Below, in pieces: positions 42,180 through 53,250 of a stretch of DNA of 64,000 bases (within the stretch, counting starts at the first letter, position 1; the number at the start of each line of letters is the position of its first letter). The stretch is from Bathynomus jamesi (taxonomy: Eukaryota; Arthropoda; Malacostraca; Isopoda; Cirolanidae). The stretch spans positions 227,501-291,500 of the forward strand of contig JAJOZX010009422.1 in assembly GCA_023014485.1 (NCBI GenBank). The letters run 5' to 3'. The notes beneath the pieces were generated by a model that saw only the letters and a program-made list of their open reading frames with translations, ran no database searches and was not told where the DNA came from. The position numbers and the translations under genes were made by a program.

Positions 42180-43960
42180 AGACACGACACGACCATTACA
42201 CCCTTCAATACAGACCAGACCACCAAGATCATCAAAAACATTAAGAATTCGAAGGCTACTGGAGCAGACAACATATCTAACATACACCTTAAACACTTGG
42301 GCCCACAGGGAATACTAGCTCTCATAAATATCAGCATATATTCATACCAACACTGTATTATTCCTGACATATGGAAACAAGGTAAAATTATTACAATATT
42401 CAAACCAAACAAAAATCCAACAGAACCAGCTTCCTGTAGACCCATTACTTTACCATGCACACCTTCCAAAGTAACAGAAAGACTAATCTTACAAATTACC
42501 AACCCACACATACCACTATCGCCTACTCAACATGGATTCAGACCTCACCACTCAACCACGATATTACTCACTAACCTCACGCAGTACATCATGGGTGGCA
42601 TCAACTCACTATTAGCAACAATAGACATTAGTGAAGTATTTGATGCTATCCCATGCTTCCCCCTCATAAACAAAATACTCAACAAGAACATGTACAATAA
42701 CACCAAAAGGTGGCTGAGCAACTATCTTTCAGGAAGATACTCACATGTCACATTTAATGGCAAGTCATCCAAAAACAAACTTTTTCCGAACGGGGCCCCT
42801 CAAGGCTCTGTTCTCTCACCAACACTGTTCAACTTATACATGCATGACATTCCAACACCCATAGATAACAAGCTTACCTTATCATCATATGCAGATGACA
42901 TCACTCTAACATCCACCCACAACAACATCGACACCGCTACAAATAACCTACAAACATACTTAAACAGTATACAAGACTGGCTCACACACAATAGACTCAA
43001 AGTAGCACACACAAAATCAACCAACACCTTGCTTACAACCAACACAAAAAAACACCAGAAAACTCCACAGCTTACACTAAACAACACCAACATTCCACAC
43101 ACTCACAGGACCAAAATACTTGGGTCACATACAACACATCATTATCTTTTGCAAACCACATTCAGGACATTAAAAACAAATGTACGTCAAGACTTAACAC
43201 GCTTAGGGTACTAACAGGTACGAACTTCGGACACCAGCAGGAAACAACATCACTCATATACAAACAATATATTCGCTCAGTTATGGACTATGCTAGCCCA
43301 TGCTGGGCACCCATTATCTCAAACACACACATAATCACTTTATAGACAATACAAAACAACGCACTTCGTATCATTACAGGATGCACTCAAACAACACCAA
43401 TAGAACACCTGCACACAGAAACAAAAATACTGAAAGTTAGGGAACATTTAGACATGAGGGGAACACAATTCATGGCAGCAGCGACAACTAACCCACAACA
43501 CCCTTGCCACTACATGTACAGTCATGCACCGACACCTCGCACCATTAAGGTAACACCAGAGATATTATAACCAAATAGTCCATTCCATACCACGCCCCAC
43601 AGACATCACACAGTACAGAAAACACATACACACACACCTAACCCACAAAGCACTGACACGACTCAGTTCGAATGCGGCCCTAGGTGCGAAGCCGCCACCC
43701 ATTAACAGGTCAGAGATCAGCCTGAGCAGATCGGATCGAGTTAACTTAGCACGATTCCGATGTGGACATCACCCCCAACTTACAGACATATAAACATAGT
43801 CTAGACAACTCCACAGCCTACACCTGCCACCTGTGCCAGGACACACCACAATTGAACACATAATGACAGACTGTACCACTCTAGCACAACATAGAACACA
43901 ACACAACATCACTAGTGCGCTGATCCTCTGGTCCACTCCGGAGAGGGCGATCGGTTACCT
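42180..43960 (+). pseudogene. LINE reverse transcriptase and C-terminal finger
   Basis: The frame has KATGADNISNIHLKHL near 42250, SCRPITLPCTPSKVTERLIL, PTQHGFRPHHSTT, LATIDISEVFDAIP (with the first catalytic Asp), NGAPQGSVLSPTLFNLYMHD and the polymerase box SYADDITLTS near 42890. After a frameshift at 43214 the thumb region continues to CHLCQDTPQTIEHIM, then C and H residues in a CCHC arrangement, and ends WSTPERAIGYLRADGLL near 43975. The YADD box is intact but several stops follow. Confidence 0.88.
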
Positions 43961-43992
43961 GCGTGCCGACGGCTTGCTCGATCAGGGTGGGC

Positions 43993-44024
<32 letters not shown>

Positions 44025-44339
44025 TTAGTTGACTAGATTAGTTCAAGAAAGGGTCGAGAAATACTATTTAACTATGTTAAAGTTTTTAAATTTATCATCA
44101 TAAACCAGATTCAGAATTCGATTCAGTCTTAATGGTTTACCCATCAGTTAATGAGAAAAGGCAAATAACTGCTGTGTTCGAGTAAATTATGGAACAAAAT
44201 TCATTTCGATGTGTGGATTCGCTCCTTTGGAGTTCATATCTCGTAACCTTTTTTAAAGAATTTCCAAGTTACCTGTACTAAGGTTTTAATCTACATTCTT
44301 ATTCCACACATGGGGTGGACGCGACTAGATACGGTAATA

Positions 44340-44958
44340 CAGTAGGCCCTCGTCATCCACGGGGGATAGGTTCCTGAAAACTTCCGTGAATCGTGAAACG
44401 TGAATAGTGAAACCTTGAACCTATGGGAAAAGGGGGATAGGTGTACCGAGTTCAAAAATTCTATATTATAGCATTACATTATATTAAATATTAATGTACC
44501 ATTAAATAAAATTAAATAACAAATGTACCTGTAAAAATCAATAAAAACAATATATTAAATATGTAACGTAAATAAATACTGTAAAATAAATGCATAATAG
44601 CCATACTAGCCCTTATCCATTCTGTCTAATAATTCAATTTTGTGGCTCAAAGACATCATTTTCTTGGATCTTTTTGTAATTGATCCGTTCTCAATACTTT
44701 CTTTTCCCCTTGGAGCCATTTTAAGGGGCAATCAGAACTGTAAAAAGAACTAAAATAAAAAACCATGACGACTACATTATGAAAACACAACAATACATGG
44801 TTATGATAATGGTCGGGTATTGGCCGTTCTCGCAACACACTGCTACAGCAAACAGCTGAATAGCAGTGGTTGTCATGAACCGTGAATAGGCGAAATTTGA
44901 TAACGTGAATAGTGAATCGGTATACATAAATTTAAACGTGAATAACGAGGGTTTATTA
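44340..44958 (-). mobile_element. pogo/Tigger-type MITE
   Basis: The left end CAGTAGGCCCTCGTCATCCA and the right end (ATAACGAGGGTTTATTA) are imperfect inverted repeats of the widespread Tigger type, flanked by TA. Inner arms repeat GTGAATAGTGAA-type sequence. The minus strand near 44610-44722 keeps the start of a Tigger transposase (MAPRG, then MMSLSHKIELLDRMDKG, the start of the CENP-B-like DNA-binding domain). The rest is deleted. Confidence 0.75.
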
Positions 44959-45322
44959 TATTTTAAAATGCTAACAGCTTTTTATGTGAACACTAAAAAA
45001 CAAAATGAAGGGGAGAGCGCAAGAAACCAACTCTACTTCACCAGCCCAACTTGAGAGGAGGGGCAACAAGCCTGACTTTCGTGAAATGAGAAATCATTGC
45101 ACGGAACACCTGAAAGGTTAAAAGGTTAATAGTCTCAGATCTTAGGAAGAATCACATCATCGTTCATGTACAATAAAACACTTTAACAACAGCTAATTAT
45201 ATTATTTAAAACGCTAATTCCCACACACCCGAATGAACACTGACAAAGGACTAAATAGCAATATTTTTGCACTACTGTCCGTCCATCGTATTAATTTTCG
45301 TTAGCACTGTTAAACATAGCTT

Positions 45323-45691
45323 GGTAATCTTGAAGTTTAACGTCGCAATTTCGTCCAGGAAAGTTAATGTCGCAAATTATTGAAATAAAAAAACAAACAA
45401 TAAAAATTATTTTATTTACACCACAGTCTGGTTAGGTTAGGTTTGATTAGGTTAGGTGTACTTTTACGTTGCGTTTAAACGTCGCAAATTTATTTTGTTT
45501 TTATTTTTACTACAGAGGTCGTTTTAAACATGGCAGGACGTCAAAGGTGGATGTTGCTCACATGAACGCAACGACCTAACTTACAATAAAAATAAAATAA
45601 AAATAAAAAAAATAAAAAATTAATTTGCAACGTTTAAACATAACTTAAAAGTACACCTAACTAATGTGCGACCTTAAACTACAAGATTACC
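45323..45691. mobile_element. 369-bp MITE with 8-bp target duplication (Merlin-like)
   Basis: Ends GGTAATCTTGAAGTTTAACG and the imperfect complement ending CAAGATTACC. Flanked by a perfect 8-bp duplication CATAGCTT at 45315-45322 and 45692-45699. The arms also pair around TTGCGTTTAAACGTCGCAAA and its inverted counterpart. The GG start and duplication length match the Merlin-like MITEs at 31 kb. A GGTTAGGTTAGG run lies near 45430. Confidence 0.82.
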
Positions 45692-46179
45692 CATAGCTTT
45701 TATTCTCTGTACAGCGACAGCGGTGATTCACAAACTTTTCTCGGTCAAGGCACCGCAATGACACCTGTGTTCTTTCGTGGCACCCCTGACGATTTTCTGT
45801 CTTTCGAGGGCCCCCCTACCCTGATGTGTTGCTCCTCCCACTGTTGAACATGCAGTTCCGCTCTGTGCACCACGTATCTTCAAACTGAGACTATTACTGT
45901 AGTTTTGGACGTTATAAATTGTGAAAGTTTTTGTTTCATTTGAAATTTGCATATGTTCAATAACTTTTGAATTTTCAATTACTTATTTTGTAGTGTTCCT
46001 GAAACCTGACGGTTCCTGTAAAGGAACATAGTGCACCTGCACCAGGTCAACCTCATAATATCGACATCAAACATATTGAACATGTATAATGTCAATGCAG
46101 GTTAACCCTTTCGCTCGGTAATTCGGATAGATCTGAACAAAACTGTTCGGAAACAGCCAAATGACGTAGCGAGAGGGGG

Positions 46180-46265
46180 TTAAGGTTAGTTTAAATTAGG
46201 TTATTTTAGGTTAGGTTACATTAAGACGATTAGGTTAAACTAGATTAGGTTAGATTACATTATGC
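46180..46265 (+). repeat. Degenerate GGTTA/AGGTTA array
   Basis: Irregular runs of TTAGGTTA with substitutions. They resemble decayed TTAGG telomeric repeats or a simple-repeat expansion. Related runs occur at 31.2, 45.4 and 62.1 kb. Confidence 0.5.
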
Positions 46266-46558
46266 CTGGTTGTTAGGCCTGGTTATTTTTAATTTTTCTG
46301 TAAATTTTAAATGCACACAAACCTGCATAAGGTCACACTGGAATAAGGTCAAACGTCGACATTGTATAGTAAAATTCGATTGTGTTCATGTCGACGGAAG
46401 TTCTATCGGCTTTATCAAAAAGGTTTTAGTCGTACAGAATAGTTTAAATTATTCAGATTAATTGCGTTCGTTCGGTTAGGTACAGGTTCATAACTGTGTC
46501 GATGAAATATTCCGTCACTCAAAGAATTTTATTCTATTCGTAGTGTAAACTTTGTAAG

Positions 46559-46656
46559 TTTAAACACTGTATTGATCTATGATCAATACAGTGTTTTAAA
46601 CTCTATTGATCACAGATCAATACAGTGTTTAAACAATGTATTGATCTGTGATCAAC
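46559..46656. repeat. Palindromic minisatellite
   Basis: Units containing TTTAAACACTGTATTGATCT and its complement alternate: TGATC(T/A)(A/G)TGATCAATACAG hairpins are repeated three times in about 100 bp. Each unit can form a hairpin around GATCNNTGATC. No ORF. Confidence 0.7.
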
Positions 46657-48167
46657 AAATTATCTCCCAAATAAGGAAGTATTTAAAATACACTAAATAT
46701 TAATTTTCATGTTTAAAAATTCGTTCACAAATATTGGGATATTTATCTAAAAATAAGGTGAATGGAATTCGATATAAAATATTTTATTATGAACAGCATT
46801 TTTTCGAGGCTAACTTCCCATCTGTTTCTCCAGGAAGGAAACCTGTTTCATATATGAAAATGCATTTACAAAATTTCATCAAAAGTTTGAATCTTTTAAA
46901 AAATTGCGAGCGAAGTTTTTGAAGAATTATTTTCATATAATTTACAAATATTAATTTAACTCTAAATGATTATTCTTCAGCAAATTTAAAAACATTTTTA
47001 ATTGGACCCGAGTTTTGTATCTTATTTATTGTTAAAGCGCCTTAAAGATGTATTGTATTCGCATACTTTAGTTATTATTTTGAAGTAAGTTAAAAAGTAA
47101 AGTTCGACAATTAAAACAAATGAAACTTGTCTAATTATAAATGATTACTTACTTATTCGCTGAACCTCTCCCAAATCATAATTATTATTAAAAAAAAATG
47201 AAAGAACATTCGGATCACCCGAAGATCAGGGCTCCCATGTATTCTTGTTTTTTGCTTTACAGTACCAAATATAATAATAAATTAAATTGAATGCCCGGTT
47301 AGGTCAACTGTACTCCTTTGACGATTGGTTAGTTTAAGTCGTGATATTTTCGTTAGTTTTAACGAAGATATCATTTGGTAATTGAGGCTGGGGGCCCTGA
47401 TCTTCAGGTGATCCGAACATTCTTCTAAGATTAGTTTCGTGGATTGGGAATACAGTTATAGGTTTGCCCATGATTTTTTTGTTTGTTATGCAGGGGAGAT
47501 AAGAGGTAAATTACTTTAATTTTTCTTGGAGTGATCATCTGTAAATTTTACACTGTCCCAAAAATATAAAAATTTAGCGTAACCACGTCTTAAAACCCCG
47601 TTTGAAGCTTTATTTCTTTATATTAAAAAAGATGAAACTAGATTAATTTTATTTCAGAAGCAAGTCAAATAAAAAATCTCCAATTTCTTTAAGAGACAGT
47701 TACTAAGTTTAATTTAAGTAAAGCATTTAAATTAAAGTCATTAAGTTGGATGTAGTTCAAAGACGAGCGGAGACTTCATCCATACGAGGTTACTGATTAC
47801 ATGATCTGACGAGTGTATACATTGGAGAGAGCTTGCGAAAGGGTTTAAATGAAATGAGTGCCATAATCATAAATAGCTTTTATGAAGAAGGAGTTCATAT
47901 ATATAAGACGTTTCGAGAACCAATCTCATCATCAGTGAACAAAGTAAAACTAAAATTATAAGTGAAATTAAAATAGACAATAAATCTATAGTAAAAATCA
48001 AAGCATAACTATTAGTCCAAACAACGTACGATAATTGATAATTTTGGCTGAACGTGGACAAAAATGCAACAGAAAGTTTTTTAGCATATTTGACAATGGG
48101 AAGCACTTCTAAATTTCATATCAAAAGTATTAAAATAAGACCATTAAAAAGTTGATTTTTGCATGTT
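46657..48167. other. AT-rich region with a repeat copy and a Penelope-like fragment
   Basis: No gene. 47283-47410 is a copy of the repeat seen at 31.1-31.9 kb (GCCCGGTTAGGTCAACTGTA, GTGATATTTTCGTTAG, and CTGATCTTCAGGTGATCC). 47880-48110 contains, on the minus strand, a Penelope-like fragment with a hammerhead core. The rest is AT-rich with no feature I can name. Confidence 0.5.
47905..47938 (-). ncRNA. Hammerhead ribozyme-like motif (canonical core)
   Basis: On the minus strand the sequence reads CTGATGAT, then GAGA-TTGGT-TCTC, then GAAACGTC. CUGAUGA, a 4-bp stem II hairpin, GAAA and a minimal C-GUC stem III with the cleavage-site UC are all present, which is the compact form typical of Penelope-like elements. 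One extra U precedes stem II, as in the other copies in this window. It is downstream of a decayed coding-like region (about 47960-48106). Confidence 0.5.
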
Positions 48168-48171
48168 TTAA

Positions 48172-48911
48172 CACTCACCCTGCCGGGGTGTTGGGGGGAG
48201 TCAACTCCACTCCGGCAGTTTTTGGAGATAAAAGTTAAACGCTTGCACCTAGGATTTTGAAACTCAGTATACTTTCACAGAAATGATTAACACACCTTTT
48301 GTGAAAATTTCAATTCAAGGTCAAACAAGGTCATGGAGCTAGGTCAGGTCAATGTTGAAGTTTGTTTCGGAGGTGAATACGAACTGGAATTTTTCGATTT
48401 TTTTGTGTCATATGTTATTATTTTAGACTTTAGTCATCTTAGATAGTAGAATTATCATATGTGGACACTTTCAAATGCAAACATTGTGCAACAGTGCAAG
48501 GAGGAGGGGAATTTTACCCCTAGGAACATTTAGAAAAAAACGTGGCATCGAACCAAAATAAATGGCAATTTTTTGCTAAATACGACATTGTTTGCATGGA
48601 AATATCATTTTGACTTTCTTTACACTAAGGTGTAAAGTTTCCAAAGAAAGAAAACGAAGTTCATAGTATGGAGGATTTCCAGTAAGTGCACAATGCTTAT
48701 ATTCACATATTTGACCTGACCTGGGATCAGGTCGTTATACACACATTGACATTCTATTATGTGTTGGAAAGTAAAAGTGCTTAACTACATTTTGGCGTTT
48801 GTTTCATCTTTCTAGCACATCGCAATAAAAAATTAGACGGGGGGAGGCGGACAAATTAATTCCCTCACCCTCGCAGGGCGAGGGTATAAATATCTGCCGG
48901 CACGGCGAGGG
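48172..48911. mobile_element. 740-bp piggyBac-type MITE
   Basis: Flanked by TTAA on both sides (48168-48171 and 48912-48915). The ends are inverted repeats: CACTCACCCTGCCGG at the left and CCGGCACGGCGAGGG at the right, with GC-rich subterminal palindromes (GTCAACTCCACTCCGGCAG). Internal sequence is noncoding and unique. TTAA duplication with short inverted ends is diagnostic for piggyBac-family elements. Confidence 0.8.
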
Positions 48912-48915
48912 TTAA

Positions 48916-49978
48916 TACGGGTCTTATCAGACACAAATTAAGCAAAAATTAAAGTTGAGCAAATTGTGCTATATCATGGCTTAACCCACAACTTAGGCGT
49001 TATTTCTACCTATACAGATAGCATATGGGTATTTTAATGATTTTGGAATAAAAACAAAACACAAAACTACTTAAAATAGTAATTTATTTTGTTGTAAGAT
49101 TTCAGATATGTGCATCGCATACGCGCGCACATGTACACACAATGCAGACACAGACGCACACACCCACACATTTCCTCAGAAGTAAATAAGCTACAAAACA
49201 ATAAACGACATAAACCTTAATTTAAAAAAATTCTGGTTTTCATCAACTTTATATTGAGAGTCTGATGTGCCTATAGTTCCAGTGACAAAAGAGGGAACAA
49301 GCAGACAATTCATCTTTGAAGGACAAAGTGACTACTTCCAATTCACAGCTCATCAGTAGAAAAAAAATCCTCCTCGCCTTCCTTCACGGTCTTTCATGTC
49401 ACAAAAACAAACAAAAACAAACAAAAACAGACAAAAACAAACAAACAAACATTCGAGTACGAAAAAAGGCTCTTTTTACGCAGTGTTCCGGCTCGTTCCA
49501 GTGCGTTCCATCTTCTTCGTGGCACAGCTAGTTTTAGCTGCAGGGGTAGCAACATTCTCAAATATCAGACTGATATTCTGTGTATATATATATATATGTT
49601 ATATATATATATATATATATACACGTACTTTACAGGTAAAAACTAAAGAGCAAAATCGCCTTATGATTAGAGAGCTTGACATTTAATTTTGAACCTTAGA
49701 CTTTAAACAATAGAGACTGAACAGAAGAAAAATTTACACTAACAGTTTTATCTATTGAGCTTCTCATGGGAGCATACCACCACAATACCAATCTTTTAAA
49801 CAAAAAATCGAATATGATAAACCGAATTTAATACAAAAATAAATTTTCACCTTAATATACAAATTTAACCTTAAACTATAACATAAAAAAATAATATAGT
49901 TTTTAAAACAAAATAGAAATTAAATTAGGTCTAACTATTTCATTTTCCGCATTTATCCCCATCATGTTTAAAGATTAG
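48916..49978. other. Spacer with simple repeats
   Basis: No gene. There are CA-rich stretches near 49130-49170, an (ACAAA)n-like run at 49398-49450 and a (TA)n run at 49582-49622. Short ORFs over these repeats are not genes. Confidence 0.4.
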
Positions 49979-50660
49979 ATGCCAGACGGCGCTATTTAAT
50001 TAATTTGTATAGAGTATATTTATTGGAGAGATGTTCTTTGTAATCAAAAACAATAAATTAAAAACGTATACCGTTAAAAAACTTTCCACAGTAATGTAAT
50101 GATAGTGTTTAGATATATATATCGAAGCATACCACAAGAATAGTAGCCAGATTGCGCTATGCATTGAATTAATTAAGTAATTCTGTCATTTGTACATTTT
50201 TGAGAAGATTAATTCGAATTATTGCAGTACCAGGATTATTTCATTTACATTAAATTCTCCCCAAACTCTAAAATTCAGTATTTTTAAACTAAAACATTTA
50301 TAATACTTTATTTGCCAGTGAGGCCATTATACCAGTATTATTTCTCTATGCGTATTTCATCCTTTATCTCAACATTAAAGAAGAATTATCTTAAACATAC
50401 CCATATATATATATATATATATATAAACACACACAGATTTCGTATATAAACAGATGCATGTAAAGGTTCTTTAGATAGAAGTGTATATATATATGTATAT
50501 ATCGAGGCATTCCACAAAACTAGTTGCCACAAGATGATTTGCCAGATTGCGCAGCTTAATATATGCAATTTTATTTTTAATCAAAAACACTAAATTAAAA
50601 ACGCACACTGTTAAAATATTTTCCACAGTAATGTAATGATATAGTGTTTAGAAGGCAGCG
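49979..50660. repeat. Dispersed repeat family, two tandem-like copies
   Basis: A block with AATCAAAAACA(A/C)TAAATTAAAAACG, TTTTCCACAGTAATGTAATG and TAGTGTTTAGA is present at 50040-50115 and again at 50578-50652. Each is associated with a CGA(A/G)GCAT(A/T)CCACAA and CCAGATTGCGC segment (50125-50160 and 50500-50550). A third copy is at 52836-53250. No ORF; it may be a non-autonomous element family with (TA)n at its ends. Confidence 0.55.
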
Positions 50661-50730
50661 TATATATATATATTATATATATATATATATATGATGAATA
50701 AAACCACGAAGGAAAGGAAACACAATAAGG

Positions 50731-50768
50731 TGCTCAAGCGCTTTCGTCTAATGACATCCTCAGGAACA
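50731..50768 (-). ncRNA. Hammerhead-like motif in Penelope tail (left arm)
   Basis: The minus strand reads CCTGAGGAT, GTC-ATTA-GAC, GAAAGCGCTT, the same as the right-arm copy at 52671. See that entry for the structure. Confidence 0.4.
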
Positions 50769-51154
50769 CTGAAGTACATAAAAGGTTATGGCCTATATAT
50801 AGGTTACAGAAAGAAAAAATAAATAAATAACATACATACACACAAACATATATATATATATATACATATATACATACATATCTACACACATACATATACT
50901 CTATATATATATATATACGCAATAAACGGAGAAGTAAAAATAAAAATTAAAAATTAAAACTTAGAGGATTAACAAAGAGGCATACAGATTTGTAAGGAAA
51001 AATATCGATTTTTAGCACAAGATCAAATGAATTATAAAAATACAAATTTATACTGGAAATCTGCCCGTGTTTTAACACTTTGCCTTTTAGAGTCAAGTTT
51101 CGATATATATAAAAATAAAATGAAGATTAAAAGTTAATAAAGTAGCATACAAGT

Positions 51155-51500
51155 TTACCAAAGATTTAGCGTCCTACCCTTTTTATCTAAATTTGTTTTG
51201 AAGGAATTCAAAACAACAGAATCGAGTTGAAAAAGACCTTTGCTTATGTTGAAGTTATTTGAAAGTTGGATAATGGCAGACTCAAGAATATTTCTATTGA
51301 CAATGTTGCTAGAATGAAATAAAACTGAAGCATTATTCCAATCAATACAGTGGGATAACTCTGACAAATGGACAAAAAGAGCACTGGACAACTGTCCTGT
51401 TCTAACGGAATATTGATGCTGTTTTATACGTGTGTGCAAATCCTTTCCCGTCTGACCTATGTAAAAGGAATCACATTGTTTACACCCAATTTTAGTATCT
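51155..51500 (-). pseudogene. GIY-YIG endonuclease of the Penelope-like element (inverted arm)
   Basis: The minus-strand frame carries GCKQCDSFYIGQTGKDL, then RIKQHQYSVRTGQLSSA and HLSELSHCIDW, then RNILESAIIQLSNNFNIS. This is the Penelope-type GIY-YIG nuclease with its Cys-containing linker. The upstream joint (about 51500-51550) runs into unrelated frame, so the ORF start given by the frame is not authentic. The domain nicks target DNA during retrotransposition. Confidence 0.85.
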
Positions 51501-52212
51501 ATCGGAAAACAACAAACAATTTGTCCGACGTACACTTTTACTCGGGACATGACACCCTCACTAAGAAGGCCATTTTTTCATCAATGTTTCTCCGCGCCCT
51601 TAGGATCGCCAGTCCGGAATACATCGATGCCGAATTGGAAAAAATGAACGGTATTGGAAGTGATCTGTGTTATCCATCTGCGTTTATGGAATCTTGTCTC
51701 AACAAGGCAAAACGAACTTTCTATCGTGTCAATAATAACACTCGTACTTTGTCAAAAAATATTTTAGTACTTCCATTTTTCCCGGGCTTTTTAGGCATTG
51801 CTAATGTACTTAAACTTTTGGATATTAATGTAGTATTTTCATATAACAATATTGTGAAAATATCATAGTAAAAAATAGCCCTACCAATAATTCAGGCATT
51901 ATCTATAAAATTGGGTGTAAACAATGTGATTCCTTTTACATAGGTCAGACGGGAAAGGATTTGCACACACGTATAAAACAGCATCAATATTCCGTTAGAA
52001 CAGGACAGTTGTCCAGCGCTCTTTTTGTCCATTTGTCAGAGTTATCCCACTGTATTGATTGGAATAATGCTTCAGTTTTATTTCATTCTAGCAACATTGT
52101 CAATAGAAATATTCTTGAGTCTGCCATTATCCAACTTTCAAATAACTTCAACATAAGCAAAGGTCTTTTTCAACTCGATCCTGTTGTTTTGAATTCCTTC
52201 AAACAAATTTAG
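51500..52212 (+). pseudogene. Penelope-like RT tail and GIY-YIG endonuclease
   Basis: From about 51500, the frame NLSDVHFYSGHDTLTKKAI is followed by SSMFLRALRIASPEYIDAEL, CLNKAKRTFYRVNNN and LVLPFFPGFLGIANVLKL with INVVFSYNNIVK, ending at a stop at 51866. After a frame change, IIYKIGCKQCDSFYIGQTGK leads into the GIY-YIG domain (51961-52212). These are the C-terminal RT region and endonuclease of a Penelope-like element. The RT palm with YADD lies upstream and is missing, so the copy is 5'-truncated. Confidence 0.85.
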
Positions 52213-52477
52213 ATAAAAAGGGTAGGACGCTAAATCTTTGGTAAACTTGTATGCTACTTTATTAACTTTTAATCTTCATTTTATTTTTATATATATCGAA
52301 ACTTGACTCTAAAAGGCAAAGTGTTAAAACCCGGGCAGATTTCCAGTATAAATTTGTGTTTTTATAATTCATTTGATCTTGTGCTAAAAATCGATATTTT
52401 TCCTTACAAATCTGTATGCCTCTTTGTTAATCCTCTAAGTTTCAATTTTTAATTTTTATTTTTACTTCTCCGTTTAT

Positions 52478-52552
<75 letters not shown>

Positions 52553-52665
52553 GTGTAGATATGTATGTATATATGTATATATATGTTTGTGTGTATGTAT
52601 GTTATTTATTTATTTTTTTTTTCTTTCTGTAACCTATATATAGGCCGTAACCTTTTATGTACTTC

Positions 52666-52707
52666 AGTGTTCCTGAGGATGTCATTAGACGAAAGCGCTT
52701 GAGCACC
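52666..52707 (+). ncRNA. Hammerhead-like motif in Penelope tail (right arm)
   Basis: GTTCCTGAGGAT, then GTC-ATTA-GAC, GAAAGCGCTT and GAGCAC. CUGANGA core with N as G, a 3-bp stem II with a 4-nt loop, GAAA, and a self-complementary AGCGCU followed by U (allowed at the cleavage position). It lies in the tail 450 bp after the GIY-YIG stop. Two copies of this block within the palindrome are identical, and two more are at 33.7-34.0 kb. Confidence 0.45.
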
Positions 52708-52779
52708 TTTTTGTGTTTCCTTTCCTTCGTGGTTTTATTCATCATAAATATTTTTCACGTGTTACTTTCGTGAAATAAT

Positions 52780-52834
<55 letters not shown>

Positions 52835-52835
52835 T

Positions 52836-53250
52836 CGAGGCATTCCGCAAAATTAGTTGCCAGATTGCGCTACTTATGTAATTTGTATATATTTAATGGA
52901 GAGGAGATGCTCTCCATATAATGAAGTTCTTTATTATGTACGTATCACCCACCTTAATTCTGTCAGACCAATCCTTCTTAATTATTTGTTTATGTCTCTT
53001 TATGTATATTATTGGCAGGGTTAAATAAATATGTGAAATAACTTTGTTTACCCGATACCGATTGATTTCTACAATTCAGACAGCGTTCTTTACAAGGATT
53101 TATTCCAAACAGCGAGTTATTTAAAACAAATTCCGCCTTATATACAAATTCATCTTTTAATCAAAAACAGTAATTAGCTCAAGCTTACATTTAAAATATT
53201 TCATTTTTTTCACAGTAATATTATGATATAGTGTTTATAGAAAGCATTTA
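52836..53250. repeat. Dispersed repeat family, third copy
   Basis: Contains CGAGGCATTCCGCAAAATTAG, CCAGATTGCGCTAC, GGAGAG, AATCAAAAACAGTAATTAG and TTTTTTCACAGTAATATTATG with TAGTGTTTATAGAA, in the same order as the copies at 50.0 and 50.5 kb. A segment at 52920-53100 with GTTTACCCGATACCGATTG appears unique to this copy. Confidence 0.5.

Larger units (their letters stand above)
40484..44036 (+). mobile_element. Non-LTR retrotransposon (APE-type LINE) with (AAC)n tail
   Basis: A nearly complete LINE on the plus strand: a GC-richer leader with a 2A-like block, an APE endonuclease, a reverse transcriptase, a C-terminal CCHC-like finger, and a tail of AAC repeats at 43997-44024. The coding strand is strikingly rich in A and C from 40.8 to 43.9 kb. 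Stops and frameshifts (for example 40930, 41929, 43214) make it inactive. Clade is uncertain: jockey/I-group or Ingi-like. No target duplication was found. Confidence 0.85.
50690..52790. mobile_element. Penelope-like element, head-to-head palindrome
   Basis: The right part (about 51500-52790, plus) is the 3' half of a Penelope-like element: reverse-transcriptase tail, GIY-YIG domain, UTR and hammerhead-like block. The left part (50690-51500) is an inverted copy of the GIY-YIG domain and tail, nearly identical to the right arm over 800 bp. Both outer ends finish in TTCATCATA-type sequence next to (TA)n. Inverted partial copies are a known arrangement in Penelope-like elements. Confidence 0.85.

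Noticed and set aside
45720..45860. hAT MITE end (CAGCGGTGATTCACAAACTTTT)
   Set aside because: The left end is suggestive, but no partner end or target duplication was found.
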